Below the pieces are notes generated by a model, which was given only the letters and a program-made list of their open reading frames with translations, did not search any database and was not told the DNA's origin. Shown one piece after another: positions 41,202-50,007 of a stretch of DNA of 50,909 nt. The stretch spans positions 1 to 50,909 of the forward strand of contig JACDQN010000441.1 of NCBI GenBank assembly GCA_015657575.1, in the 5' to 3' direction. Position 1 is the first letter of the stretch; each line of letters starts with the position of its first letter. A program made the translations under genes and the position numbers. The DNA comes from Sphingopyxis sp. Lineage in GTDB: Bacteria; Pseudomonadota; Alphaproteobacteria; Sphingomonadales; Sphingomonadaceae.

Positions 41202-42137
41202 CTACAGGAATTTCTCGGCCAGCTCGCGCTTTCCCTGCGGATCGGTGAACGAGATTTTTTCGCCCTTAGGCTCATAAAAGCCCGACACGAAAAGGTCGTA
41301 TTTACCGATCTCCACGCGCACCGAATATTCAGTACCGTCGTCCAAGGTATCGCGGAGCGACGCCTTGCAGGTTTCGCCTCGCATCTCGAACTCGAACGTC
41401 TCGCTTTCCCGGTCCCAAGTCTTGACCGCAGTCCGGATAAGCGTGTCTCCGATTGTCTTGAGCTTCTTCGGCGAGAGCATCGCCAGAGAGGATTCCTTGA
41501 TCGGGCCGAACATGCCGCTGTTGTTCATGGCCTCCAATATCTTCCGCATGTGGGCGCCCGCATGCTGGTTCACGAACAGTGACGATCGCGATCCGTGCGG
41601 AGCGCCCAATATGCTCGAACGAATATTCCACCAAGTTTCGGCGACTTCGGCCCTTTGCGCATCGGCAGCAGATTGCTGTACGAACCAGGCAATGGCGTCG
41701 CGGCTCCGAATGGTGCCGTCGGCTTCGAGCTCGACATTCAACGCGACAACGACCACCGGGTAAGCGTTGTCGGCATAAAGTGGCTGATCAAGACGACGGG
41801 CATAAAGTCCTGGCACGTCATTCACCTTCTCGACCAGCCGGTCGGCGGCGGCCGGGGAATAGGGGCAGGTTACAAAGCCCCTAACGAACTCCCTAGTATG
41901 ATCCATGTCAGCGTAAGTCTTGAGGTCCGACAAGGTCGAAACATACTCGACGCCACGTCGCTGCGGCGCCGTGAGCAGCGGGTGCCACTCGGGATAATAG
42001 GCAACCGCATTGCCCAGCTCCTCGACGAGCTGCTCGACCTGCCGGCGACCGGCGCCGGGGTCCTTCAGATTCTTGGTGAGATACGAAATGGTCTCGGCGT
42101 TTTCCTGTGCCGCGACCGTTGGAGCTCGAAATTCCAT
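41202..42137 (-). CDS. Hypothetical protein (311 residues) with structured upstream operator
   Basis: A 311-residue protein, starting MEFRAPTVAAQENAETISYL. No membrane segments are evident. Residues 130-165 (YPVVVVALNVELEADGTIR) and 250-300 (FEFEMRGETCKASLRDTL, KISFTDPQGKRELAEKFL) look beta-rich. I cannot name a family. Its start at 42137 lies just downstream of three palindromes spaced 18 bp apart, so it is probably tightly regulated, perhaps by its own product or by the small winged-helix-like protein. Confidence 0.65.
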   Translation of the reverse strand: MEFRAPTVAAQENAETISYLTKNLKDPGAGRRQVEQLVEELGNAVAYYPEWHPLLTAPQRRGVEYVSTLSDLKTYADMDHTREFVRGFVTCPYSPAAADRLVEKVNDVPGLYARRLDQPLYADNAYPVVVVALNVELEADGTIRSRDAIAWFVQQSAADAQRAEVAETWWNIRSSILGAPHGSRSSLFVNQHAGAHMRKILEAMNNSGMFGPIKESSLAMLSPKKLKTIGDTLIRTAVKTWDRESETFEFEMRGETCKASLRDTLDDGTEYSVRVEIGKYDLFVSGFYEPKGEKISFTDPQGKRELAEKFL

Positions 42138-42150
42138 AGAGTTAAACTTT

Positions 42151-42193
42151 CACGTGTTTAATAGTTTTTACGTAAATAGCATACATTACGTAA
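42151..42193. promoter_or_regulatory. Three TTACGTAA/CACGTG palindromes at 18-bp intervals
   Basis: CACGTG at 42151-42156, TTTACGTAAA at 42167-42176 and TTACGTAA at 42186-42193 have centres 18 bp apart. They lie in an A+T-rich patch immediately upstream of the minus-strand gene starting at 42137. Evenly spaced palindromes in a promoter point to cooperative binding of a dimeric regulator. The regulator is not identified. Confidence 0.7.
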
Positions 42194-42547
42194 AATGTCA
42201 ATATGGCGCTATTTCGCCGTCGGATGGGGTCAGGGAAAATCCAAGTTGGGGCGTCAAGCTGCAGCTGTCCTGCACCAGCGAGCGACCGAGTTCGGGCAAC
42301 GAGAAATTATGGCGCGAACGACCGACATGAGGCGCATTGCAGTCCGGCTGCTAACTGCCGGCGACTCGGGGCGAACTCAGGTGCATGCTCAGATCAAAAT
42401 GTCGGACGTCCCGACCTGAACTGATACGCAAAACGCGCCGCCTGCGCCAATATGCGTCGTCGCGCGTCATAACCGTCATATGTGATTTCTCCCTTCCGGC
42501 TGAGCTTGCGGCTTCGAGGCGATCCTGTGCCTCGCCGGGAGAATCTC
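42194..42547 (+). other. Intergenic region before traG
   Basis: About 350 bases without a convincing gene; short open frames here have no family features. It separates the divergent 311-residue gene from the conjugation operon and should hold the traG-trb promoter, but I see no clear element. Confidence 0.45.
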
Positions 42548-44563
42548 TTGACCCCCACGAAGCTCCTTGTCGGACAGATCTTCGTCGTTTTCGCGATCGT
42601 CATCGCGGGCGTGTGGGCCGCGACGCAATGGTGCGCCGCGCAGCTTGGCTATCAAGCGCAGCTCGGGCCGGCCTGGTTCATGGCTGCCGACACGCCAGTC
42701 TATCGGCCGTGGTCGATCTTCCCGTGGTGGTATCATTTCGAGGCCTATGCGCCGGACATTTTCGACAAGGCGGGGATGCTGGCCGGGGCGAGCGGATTTC
42801 TGGGTTGCGCGGCTGCCATTGCCGGGTCGCTGTGGCGCGCGCGGCAATCGCGCCACGTCACGACTTATGGTTCGGCGCGCTGGGCGATCGACCGCGAGAT
42901 CGAACGCGCCGGCCTGACAGGCGAGGCGGGTGTGTTTATCGGCCGCAAGCGCGGTCGCTATCTGCGCCACGACGGCCCCGAGCATGTCATGGCCTTTGCG
43001 CCGACCCGCAGCGGGAAGGGCGTCGGACTGGTCGTTCCGACGCTGCTGAGTTGGACCGGCTCGGCAGTCATCCACGACATCAAAGGCGAGAACTGGCAGC
43101 TGACCGCGGGCTGGCGCGCGCGCTTCGGTCACGCGCTGCTGTTCAATCCCACCGATCCCGGGTCCGCCAAATATAACCCGCTGCTCGAGGTTCGGCGCGG
43201 CGAGCATGAGGTTCGCGACGTTCAGAATATCGCCGACATACTGGTCGATCCCGAAGGCGCGCTCGAGCGGCGCAATCACTGGGAGAAAACGTCGCATTCG
43301 CTGTTGGTCGGCGCGATCCTCCACATTCTCTATGCCGAGCAGGACAAGACGCTCGCGCGCGTCGCGACCTTCCTGTCCGATCCCCAGCGTTCGTTTGTCA
43401 CCACGCTCCGCCGGATGATGACGACCAATCATATCGGCACCAAGGAAGCGCCGCAGGTCCATCCCGTAGTCGCGTCGGCGGCGCGCGAAGTGCTCAACAA
43501 GTCGGAGAATGAACGCAGCGGCGTTCTCTCGACCGCGATGTCGTTTCTTGGTCTCTATCGCGATCCGACCGTCGCCACGGTGACGTCGCGGTGCGACTGG
43601 CGCATTGCCGATCTTGTCGAGGGCGAGCACCCCGTCTCGCTCTATCTCGTCATCCCGCCGTCGGACATTGCGCGGACCAAGCCGCTCGTGCGCCTCGTAC
43701 TCAATCAGATCGGGCGGCGGTTGACCGAGAAGCTCGACGCCGATCGCTCCGACGGCCGCAAGCACCAGCTCTTGATGATGCTCGACGAGTTTCCGGCGCT
43801 CGGGCGGCTCGATTTCTTCGAGACGAGCCTGGCTTTCATGGCGGGCTACGGCGTGCGCGCCTTCCTGATCGCGCAAAGCCTCAACCAGATCGAAAAGGCT
43901 TACGGCGAGCATAACAGCATCCTCGATAACTGCCACGTCCGGGTTGCCTTCGCGACGAACGATGAGCGGACGGCGCGGCGGATTTCGGACGCGCTCGGGG
44001 TCGCGACCGAACAGCGCGCGATGCGCAACTATGCCGGCCACCGCCTCGCGCCCTGGCTCGCGCACGTCATGGTCAGCCGGCAAGAGACCGCGCGCCCGCT
44101 GCTGACGCAGGGCGAGGTGATGCAGCTTCCCCCCGCCGACGAGCTCGTTCTCGTATCGGGCATGGCGCCGATCCGCGCCCAGAAGCTGCGCTATTATGAA
44201 GACGCCAACTTCCGCGCGCGCCTCGCGCCGCCCCCCGTGGTTTCGGGCGGCGACTATGCCGACCGCCCGACGCCGCGCGCCGATGACTGGAGCGGGATGG
44301 TTTGCGCGCCCGACGAGCGTCTTGGTGAGGGCGATGACGGGGCGGCGGACGATGACGGCGGTCTCCAGCAGCAGCGCCATCCGACGCTCGACGACCATGC
44401 GGTGAAGACCGAACCGGCGAAGCAGCTCGAACTCCCCGATCTCGAACGCGATGATCCCGACGCCGCGGCCGACAAGCGCGTCATGGACCGCGTTCGCGCG
44501 TCGCTGGTGCGCGGTCACGCGCTCAACCAGTCGCAATCCCAAGACCTGTTGCCGGGGCTGTAG
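42548..44563 (+). CDS. traG: TraG/VirD4-type coupling protein
   Basis: A 671-residue inner-membrane ATPase that delivers the relaxase-DNA complex to the secretion channel. Two transmembrane segments lie in the N-terminal 110 residues (IFVVFAIVIAGVWAATQW and ASGFLGCAAAIAGSLWRA). Walker A is FAPTRSGKGVGLVVPTLL, Walker B LLMMLDEFPALGRLDFFE, with VIHDIKGENWQLTAG and a conserved ERSGVLSTAMSFLGLYRD region. I place the start at TTG 42548 (GGGAGAA 7 bases upstream, family-like N-terminus); GTG 42482 would add 22 unusual residues. The acidic C-terminal tail is typical. Confidence 0.93.
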   Translation: MTPTKLLVGQIFVVFAIVIAGVWAATQWCAAQLGYQAQLGPAWFMAADTPVYRPWSIFPWWYHFEAYAPDIFDKAGMLAGASGFLGCAAAIAGSLWRARQSRHVTTYGSARWAIDREIERAGLTGEAGVFIGRKRGRYLRHDGPEHVMAFAPTRSGKGVGLVVPTLLSWTGSAVIHDIKGENWQLTAGWRARFGHALLFNPTDPGSAKYNPLLEVRRGEHEVRDVQNIADILVDPEGALERRNHWEKTSHSLLVGAILHILYAEQDKTLARVATFLSDPQRSFVTTLRRMMTTNHIGTKEAPQVHPVVASAAREVLNKSENERSGVLSTAMSFLGLYRDPTVATVTSRCDWRIADLVEGEHPVSLYLVIPPSDIARTKPLVRLVLNQIGRRLTEKLDADRSDGRKHQLLMMLDEFPALGRLDFFETSLAFMAGYGVRAFLIAQSLNQIEKAYGEHNSILDNCHVRVAFATNDERTARRISDALGVATEQRAMRNYAGHRLAPWLAHVMVSRQETARPLLTQGEVMQLPPADELVLVSGMAPIRAQKLRYYEDANFRARLAPPPVVSGGDYADRPTPRADDWSGMVCAPDERLGEGDDGAADDDGGLQQQRHPTLDDHAVKTEPAKQLELPDLERDDPDAAADKRVMDRVRASLVRGHALNQSQSQDLLPGL

Positions 44564-44566
44564 GCG

Positions 44567-44971
44567 GTGAAGGTCCGGCAAAATCTCTATATCGACCGCG
44601 ATCTCGCCGATGCGCTCGACGCGCTGGTCATCCGGCGCGGTGGGAACAAGTCGCGGATCGTCAACGCGGCGCTGCGCGACTGGCTGGCGCGGCGAGCGAG
44701 CAAGGAAATCGACGATCTGCTCAAGGTGCGGCTCGACCGCATCTCGCGCGAGGTCGCGGCGGGGCGGCGCGACATCGAGGTGGTACTCGAAGCGCTGGCC
44801 TTGTTCGTCCGCTACCAGCTCACCGTCACCGCGCCGCTCCCCGAGGCGGACACCGCGGCGCTCGCTACCGGCAACGCGCGCTTCGAGCGCTTTATCGCGC
44901 AGCTCGGCCGCCAGCTAGCGGGCGGCGAACGGACGCTGGGTTCCAATGCCAGCAGCGAGGTGAAGCCATGA
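44567..44971 (+). CDS. Ribbon-helix-helix (CopG-like) regulator in the trb operon
   Basis: A 134-residue protein. The N-terminal 45 residues fit a ribbon-helix-helix DNA-binding domain (KVRQNLYIDRDLADALDALV, KSRIVNAALRDWLARR). The C-terminal half has helical segments (EVVLEALALFVRYQLTVTAP) that may oligomerise. GTG 44567 lies 3 bases after the traG stop. A gene of this type between traG and trbB is common in Trb-type ICEs and may set operon levels or act at oriT. Confidence 0.83.
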   Translation: MKVRQNLYIDRDLADALDALVIRRGGNKSRIVNAALRDWLARRASKEIDDLLKVRLDRISREVAAGRRDIEVVLEALALFVRYQLTVTAPLPEADTAALATGNARFERFIAQLGRQLAGGERTLGSNASSEVKP

Positions 44972-45987
44972 GCGACGCGCTTCATTCTGCCAATCTGTCC
45001 TCCGGGCGCCGCCGGGCGATGCTGCGCACCGCGATGGGGCCGGGCATCGCCGCGGCTCTGTCCGATCCCGCGGTCATCGAGATCATGGTGAACCCCGACG
45101 GAGTGTTGCGGCTCGACCGGCTGGGCGAGGGCCGCATCGACACCGGCACGCGCTACGATCCGGCGCAGGTCGAACGCATCATCCGGCTGGTCGCGAGCCA
45201 CGCGCGCACCGAGGTGCATGCCGCAGCGCCGATCATTTCTGCCGAGCTGCCGCCGCATGGCGAGGGGGCAGGGGAGCGGTTCGAGGGCGTGCTCCCGCCG
45301 GTCAGCCTCGCGCCCTGCTTCTCGATCCGCAAGCCCGCCGCGCGCATCTACACGCTGCTCGACTATGTGAAGGACGGGATCATGCCCGCCGACACGGCGC
45401 GGCTGCTGTCGATGGCGGTGGTCGAGCGGCGGAGTATTCTCGTCGCGGGCGGCACCTCGTCGGGCAAGACGACGCTCGCCAACGCGTTGCTCGCCGAAAT
45501 GGCCGGTCTCGACGAGCGGGTGATCATCATCGAGGACACGCGCGAACTGCAATGCGCGGCAAGCGATGTCGTCGCGCTGCGGACACGCGCGGTTGGCGCG
45601 ACGGGCGCGGGCGCGGTGACGATGGCCGATCTCGTGCGCTCGACGCTTCGCCTCCGCCCCGATCGCATCATCGTCGGCGAAGTGCGCGGCCGCGAGGCGC
45701 TCGACATGCTCAAGGCCTGGAATACCGGCCACCCCGGCGGCATCGCGACCGTCCATGCGAACAGCGCGAGCGCGGCACTCTACCGTCTCGAACAGCTGGT
45801 GCAGGAAAGCGTCGTCACCGTGCCGCGCCGGCTGATCGCCGAAGCGATCGACATGATCGTCTTCATCGCCGGACGCGGCCTTGCGCGCCGCGTCGAGACC
45901 ATCGCGCGCGTCGCCGGTCTCGACGCGCAGGGCGATTACGCCGTCCGCGACCTCAGCCCCGATCCCAGCGCTCTTGAAGGAGAATGA
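44968..45987 (+). CDS. trbB: TrbB, VirB11-type secretion ATPase
   Basis: A 339-residue hexameric ATPase that powers pilus assembly and transfer. Walker A is VAGGTSSGKTTLANALL near residue 163, followed by IIIEDTRELQC (Asp box), RSTLRLRPDRIIVGEVRG and TGHPGGIATVHANSA (His box), all VirB11 family motifs. It starts in a 4-base overlap with the RHH gene. Length and order match trb clusters. Confidence 0.95.
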   Translation: MSDALHSANLSSGRRRAMLRTAMGPGIAAALSDPAVIEIMVNPDGVLRLDRLGEGRIDTGTRYDPAQVERIIRLVASHARTEVHAAAPIISAELPPHGEGAGERFEGVLPPVSLAPCFSIRKPAARIYTLLDYVKDGIMPADTARLLSMAVVERRSILVAGGTSSGKTTLANALLAEMAGLDERVIIIEDTRELQCAASDVVALRTRAVGATGAGAVTMADLVRSTLRLRPDRIIVGEVRGREALDMLKAWNTGHPGGIATVHANSASAALYRLEQLVQESVVTVPRRLIAEAIDMIVFIAGRGLARRVETIARVAGLDAQGDYAVRDLSPDPSALEGE

Positions 45988-45988
45988 C

Positions 45989-46357
45989 ATGCATGTTCGC
46001 GCCCTCGCACCGAAGATGGCCAAGGCAAGCGCCCGCGCCCCCGCATTACGGCGGCTGGCCGTCGTCGGCATCAACCTCGGCCTCGTGCTCGGTCTGGCCG
46101 GTGCCGCCCATGCCGCCGGCTCGGGCATGCCGTGGGAAGAACCTCTCCAGCAGCTCTTGGAATCGGTCCAGGGCCCGGTCGCGAAGATCGTCGCGGTGAT
46201 CATCATCATCGTCACCGGGCTGACGCTGGCGTTCGGCGAAACCGCGGGCGGGTTCCGGCGGCTCATCCAAATCATCTTCGGCCTGTCGATCGCCTTTGCC
46301 GCGTCGAGCTTTTTCTTGTCCTTCTTCTCCTTCGGCGGCGGGGCGCTCATCGCATGA
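45989..46357 (+). CDS. trbC: TrbC, VirB2-like pilin precursor
   Basis: A 122-residue prepilin. A long leader (residues 1-45, with GINLGLVLGLAGAAHAAG) is followed by the two hydrophobic segments of VirB2-like pilins: VAKIVAVIIIIVTGLTLAF and LIQIIFGLSIAFAASSFFL. TraF at 15676 is the likely maturation peptidase. The start ATG 45989 follows GAAGGAGA. The stop overlaps trbD (ATGA). Confidence 0.93.
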   Translation: MHVRALAPKMAKASARAPALRRLAVVGINLGLVLGLAGAAHAAGSGMPWEEPLQQLLESVQGPVAKIVAVIIIIVTGLTLAFGETAGGFRRLIQIIFGLSIAFAASSFFLSFFSFGGGALIA

Positions 46358-46641
46358 GCGGCGCCGACCATCCTGAGAGCAATGGCCACCTGGCCGGCTT
46401 CGAGGCGCCGATGCACCGCGCGCTCGCCGAACCGATCCTGCTCGGCGGGGCGCCGCGGGCTATCGCGATCGTCAACGGCACCGTCGCGGCGGCGCTTGGC
46501 CTCGGCTTGCAGCAATGGGCCGCCGGCCTCGCGATGTGGGCGTTCGGCCACACGCTCGCGGCCTTCGCCGCGAAGCGCGATCCCGATTTTGCGCCCGTCC
46601 TCGCGCGTCACTTGCGCCAGCGGGGGTATCTTGCATGCTGA
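46354..46641 (+). CDS. trbD: TrbD, VirB3-like inner-membrane component
   Basis: A 95-residue membrane protein: HLAGFEAPMHRALAEPILLG is the VirB3/TrbD N-terminal motif, then two hydrophobic segments (GTVAAALGLGLQQWAAGLAM) and a basic cytoplasmic end (DPDFAPVLARHLRQRGYL). It overlaps both trbC and trbE. Confidence 0.93.
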   Translation: MSGADHPESNGHLAGFEAPMHRALAEPILLGGAPRAIAIVNGTVAAALGLGLQQWAAGLAMWAFGHTLAAFAAKRDPDFAPVLARHLRQRGYLAC

Positions 46642-49129
46642 ACCTTCGCGAGTATCGCAATCGCGCCGACCGGCTCGCCGACCATCTGCCATGGGCTGCG
46701 CTGATCGCGCCCGGCGTCGTTCTGAACAAGGACGGCAGCTTCCAGCGCACGCTGCGTTTTCGAGGCCCCGATCTCGAAAGCGCGACCGAGGCCGAACTCA
46801 TCGCTGCCTGCGCGCGCGCGAACAATGTCCTCAAGCGCTTCGGCTCGGGCTGGGCCTTGCACTTCGAGGCCGAGCGTCGCGAAGCGCTCGCCTATCCCGA
46901 GAGCGCGTTTCCCGACGCGGCGTCATGGCTCGTCGAGCAGGAACGCCGCGCCGCCTTCGAGAACGCGGGGGCGCATTTCGAGAGTCTCTATTATCTGACG
47001 CTCACCTTTCTGCCGCCTCCCGACCAGACCGATACCGCGGGCCGCGCGCTCGTCGAGCGCAGCGATGCGGTCAAGGGGCGCGACTGGCGGCAGGCGCTCG
47101 CGGGCTTTGTCGCCGAGACCGATCGCGCGCTCGACCTGTTCGCGGGGTTCATGCCCGAGGTGCGCGCGCTGAGCGACGGCGAGACGCTGACCTATCTCCA
47201 CGGTACCGCCTCGACGCGCCGCCATGCCGTCGCGGTCCCCGAGACCCCGATGTATCTCGACGGAGTGCTTGCCGACACGCCGCTGGCGGGCGGCCTCGAA
47301 CCGATGCTCGGCGACCAGCATCTGCGAACGCTGACGATCTTGGGTTTTCCGAATGTCAGTCGCCCGGGCATCCTCGACGCGCTCAATCATGAAGGTTTTT
47401 CCTATCGTTGGGTCACGCGCTTCATAGCGCTCGACAAGCAGGAGGCGACCAAGGCGCTCACCAAATTGCGCCGCCAATGGTTCAACAAGCGCAAGTCGGT
47501 GACCGCGATGTTGCGCGAGGTCATCTACAACCAGCCGGCGCAGCTGCTCGACAGCGACGCCGACAACAAGGTGGTCGACGCCGATCTCGCGTTGCAGGCG
47601 CTCGGCGCCGACATGCTCGCGTTCGGCTATCTGACGACGACGATCACCGTTGCCGATGCCGACCGGGGGCGCGTCGAAGAAAAAGTCCGTGCGGTCGAGC
47701 GCATCGTCAACGGGCTCGGCTTCACTTGCATTCGCGAGAGCATCAACGCCGTTGAGGCGTGGCTGTCGAGCCTGCCGGGTCATGTTTACGCGAACGTCCG
47801 CCAGCCGATCGTCCATACGCTCAACCTCGCGCACCTGATGCCGCTGTCGTGCGTCTGGGCCGGTCCGGCGCGCAACGCGCATCTCGGCGGCCCGCCGTTG
47901 CTCATTGCCGAGACCAGCGGCTCGACGCCGTTCCGGCTGAGCACCCATGTGGGCGATGTCGGCCATATGCTGATCGTCGGGCCGACCGGCGCCGGCAAGT
48001 CGGTGCTCCTCGCCTTGCTCGCTTTGCAGTTCCGCCGCTATCCCGATGCCCAGGTCTATATCTTCGACAAGGGCTTTTCGGCGCGCGCCGCAGTGCTCGC
48101 GGCGGGAGGCGCGCATCATGCGCTCGGGCTCGGCGGCGAGGACGGCGGTCACGCCGGGGAGGGCGGCCGCGCCATCGCCTTCCAGCCGTTGCGGCAGATC
48201 GACCGTGCCGACGAACGCGCGTGGGCGGCGGAGTGGATCGGCGCCTTGCTCGCGCATGAAAAGGTCACGGTCGATCCGCAAGTCAAGGAGGCCGTCTGGT
48301 CGGCGCTGACCAGCCTCGCCACCGCGCCGGTCGAGGAGCGCACGCTCACCGGCCTGTCGCTGCTGCTCCAATCGGCGCCGCTGCGCGCCGCGCTCGCGCC
48401 TTACACGCTCGAAGGTCCGTTCGGGCGGCTGCTCGACGCTGCCGAGGATGATTTGCGCGTCGCCGACGTGCAATGCTTCGAAACCGAGGCGCTGATGGGG
48501 CAGGGGGGCGTCGTCGCGCCGGTGCTCTCCTATCTGTTCCACCGCCTCGAAGCGCGGTTCACCGGCGCCCGACCTTGCTCATTCTCGACGAGGCCTGGGT
48601 GTTCCTCGACCACCCGCTGTTTGCCGCGCGCATCCGCGAATGGCTGAAGGTGCTGCGCAAGCGCAACGTCGCGGTCGTCTTCGCGACGCAGAGCCTCGCC
48701 GACATCGCGGAGTCCTCGATCGCGCCGGCGATCATCGAAAGCTGCCCGCAGCGAATATTGCTCCCCAACGACCGCGCGATCGAGCCGCAGAGCCAAGCCG
48801 CGTATCGTCGCTTCGGGCTCAACGTGCGGCAGATCGAGCTTGTCAGCCGCGCGATCCCGAAGCGGCAATATTATCTGCAATCGGCGCGCGGCAACCGGCT
48901 GTTCGAACTGGGGCTCGGGCCGATCGCGCTGGCGCTCTGCGGTGCGTCCGATCCCGAAACGCAGAAGCGTATCGACGCCATCGAAGCGAAGCTCGATCCG
49001 CTCGATGTCGGCGGCCGCGACCCGGCGGCGTTCGCGCGCGCTTTTCTTGCCGCCGCCGGCCTCGACTGGGCGTCCGACCTCCTCGCCGATTTTCCGTCCC
49101 CCCAAGCCCCCCAAGAAGGAGATTTTTGA
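46635..49129 (+). pseudogene. trbE: TrbE, VirB4-type ATPase, one-base frameshift
   Basis: The main energising ATPase of the transfer channel, 831 residues if one C is restored. The first frame has MLNLREYRNRADRLADHLPW, EALHFEAERRE-like N-terminal domain residues and Walker A LIVGPTGAGKSVLLALL near residue 447. The second frame has Walker B LLILDEAWVFLDHPLF, VVFATQSLADIAESS and a normal C-terminus. The break is at CCC 48568-48570: with four C it reads GAPTLLILDEAW. As written, Walker A and B are in different frames and the channel could not work, which argues for an assembly indel in an otherwise complete trb cluster. Confidence 0.9.
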
Positions 49130-49878
49130 TGCGACTATCCCTCCGTCACCACATCGTCACCGGCCTGCTCGGCCTCGGCGCGATCGGCGCGCTTGCCTTC
49201 GCCGTCGCAGTGCCCGGCGCGCCGGCGTCGGCGCAGCTCAGCGTGTTCGACCCGAGCAATTATTCGCAGAACCTGCTCACCGCGGCGCGGACGCTGAGCC
49301 AGGTCAATAACCAGATCCGCTCGCTCCAGAACGAGGCCCAGATGCTCGCGGGGCAGGCGAAGAACCTCACGCGCATCGACTTCCCGCAGCTCGACCGGCT
49401 GCGCGAAAAGCTCGGCGAGATCGACCGGCTGATGGGGCAGGCGCAGGGAATCGACTTTCGCGTCGATCAGTTGGACGAACGCTATCGTCAGCTTTTCCCC
49501 GACAGCTTCGCCGCGGCGATGACCCGCGACGAACGGATCGCGGCGGCGAAGCAGCGGCTCGACACCGAGATGGCGGCGTTCCGCCAGACGATGAAGGTGC
49601 AGAGCGGGATCGTGGAAAATGTTCGCGGTGACGCGGAAGCACTCAGCGAGATCGTCGCGAAGAGCCAGGGCGCTGAAGGCTCGCTCGCCGCGCAGCAGGC
49701 GACCAACCAGCTGCTCGCGCTCGCGACCAAGCAGCAGTTTCAGCTCCAGACGCTGATGGCGGCGCAGTTTCGCAAGGAATCGCTCGAAGCCGCGCGGCGC
49801 GGGCAGAGCGCGATCGAAGCGCGCGCGCGGACGACGCGCTTCCTCGGCGACGGCAAGGCCTACACGCCGCGCCAGTGA
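49129..49878 (+). CDS. trbJ: TrbJ, VirB5-like secreted transfer protein
   Basis: A 249-residue exported protein. A signal peptide (HHIVTGLLGLGAIGALAFAV, cut near PASAQ) is followed by a long helical region (NLLTAARTLSQVNNQIRSLQ, NEAQMLAGQAKNL) and a second helical pair (ALATKQQFQLQTLMAAQF), typical for TrbJ/VirB5. ATG 49129 lies in the trbE stop and has AAGAAGGAGA upstream. Confidence 0.92.
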   Translation: MRLSLRHHIVTGLLGLGAIGALAFAVAVPGAPASAQLSVFDPSNYSQNLLTAARTLSQVNNQIRSLQNEAQMLAGQAKNLTRIDFPQLDRLREKLGEIDRLMGQAQGIDFRVDQLDERYRQLFPDSFAAAMTRDERIAAAKQRLDTEMAAFRQTMKVQSGIVENVRGDAEALSEIVAKSQGAEGSLAAQQATNQLLALATKQQFQLQTLMAAQFRKESLEAARRGQSAIEARARTTRFLGDGKAYTPRQ

Positions 49879-50007
49879 GCCCGGGCGGCGCCGCGCCGCT
49901 TGCTCCCCGGCCTGGCGCCCGCCCGTCGCGGGGCCGGCGACCCGTCTCCCCCTTTCGGGAACCGGTCCCGCGACACCTTTGCTTGCATTTTCAGGAGTGT
50001 GTTTGCC
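49879..50007 (+). other. Short GC-rich gap between trbJ and trbL
   Basis: About 130 bases with no gene. It has short inverted elements (CCCGGGCGGC, GGGGCCGGCG) that could moderate coupling. AGGAG at 49993-49997 belongs to trbL. Confidence 0.5.

Noticed and set aside
42203-42424. Short plus-strand open frames before traG
   Set aside because: Two overlapping frames of about 73 codons in different phases with no family features or ribosome-binding site.
42476-44581. 701-codon open frame on the minus strand, antisense to traG
   Set aside because: Composition is that of the reverse complement of a GC-rich gene (His/Arg/Ala/Asp-rich), with no domain, while traG on the plus strand has all family motifs.
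44812-46692. 626-codon minus-strand frame over trbB-trbD
   Set aside because: Mirror frame of real genes; the plus strand encodes clear TrbB, TrbC and TrbD.
46923-48542. 539-codon minus-strand frame over trbE
   Set aside because: Shadow of trbE; no recognisable motifs or ribosome-binding site.
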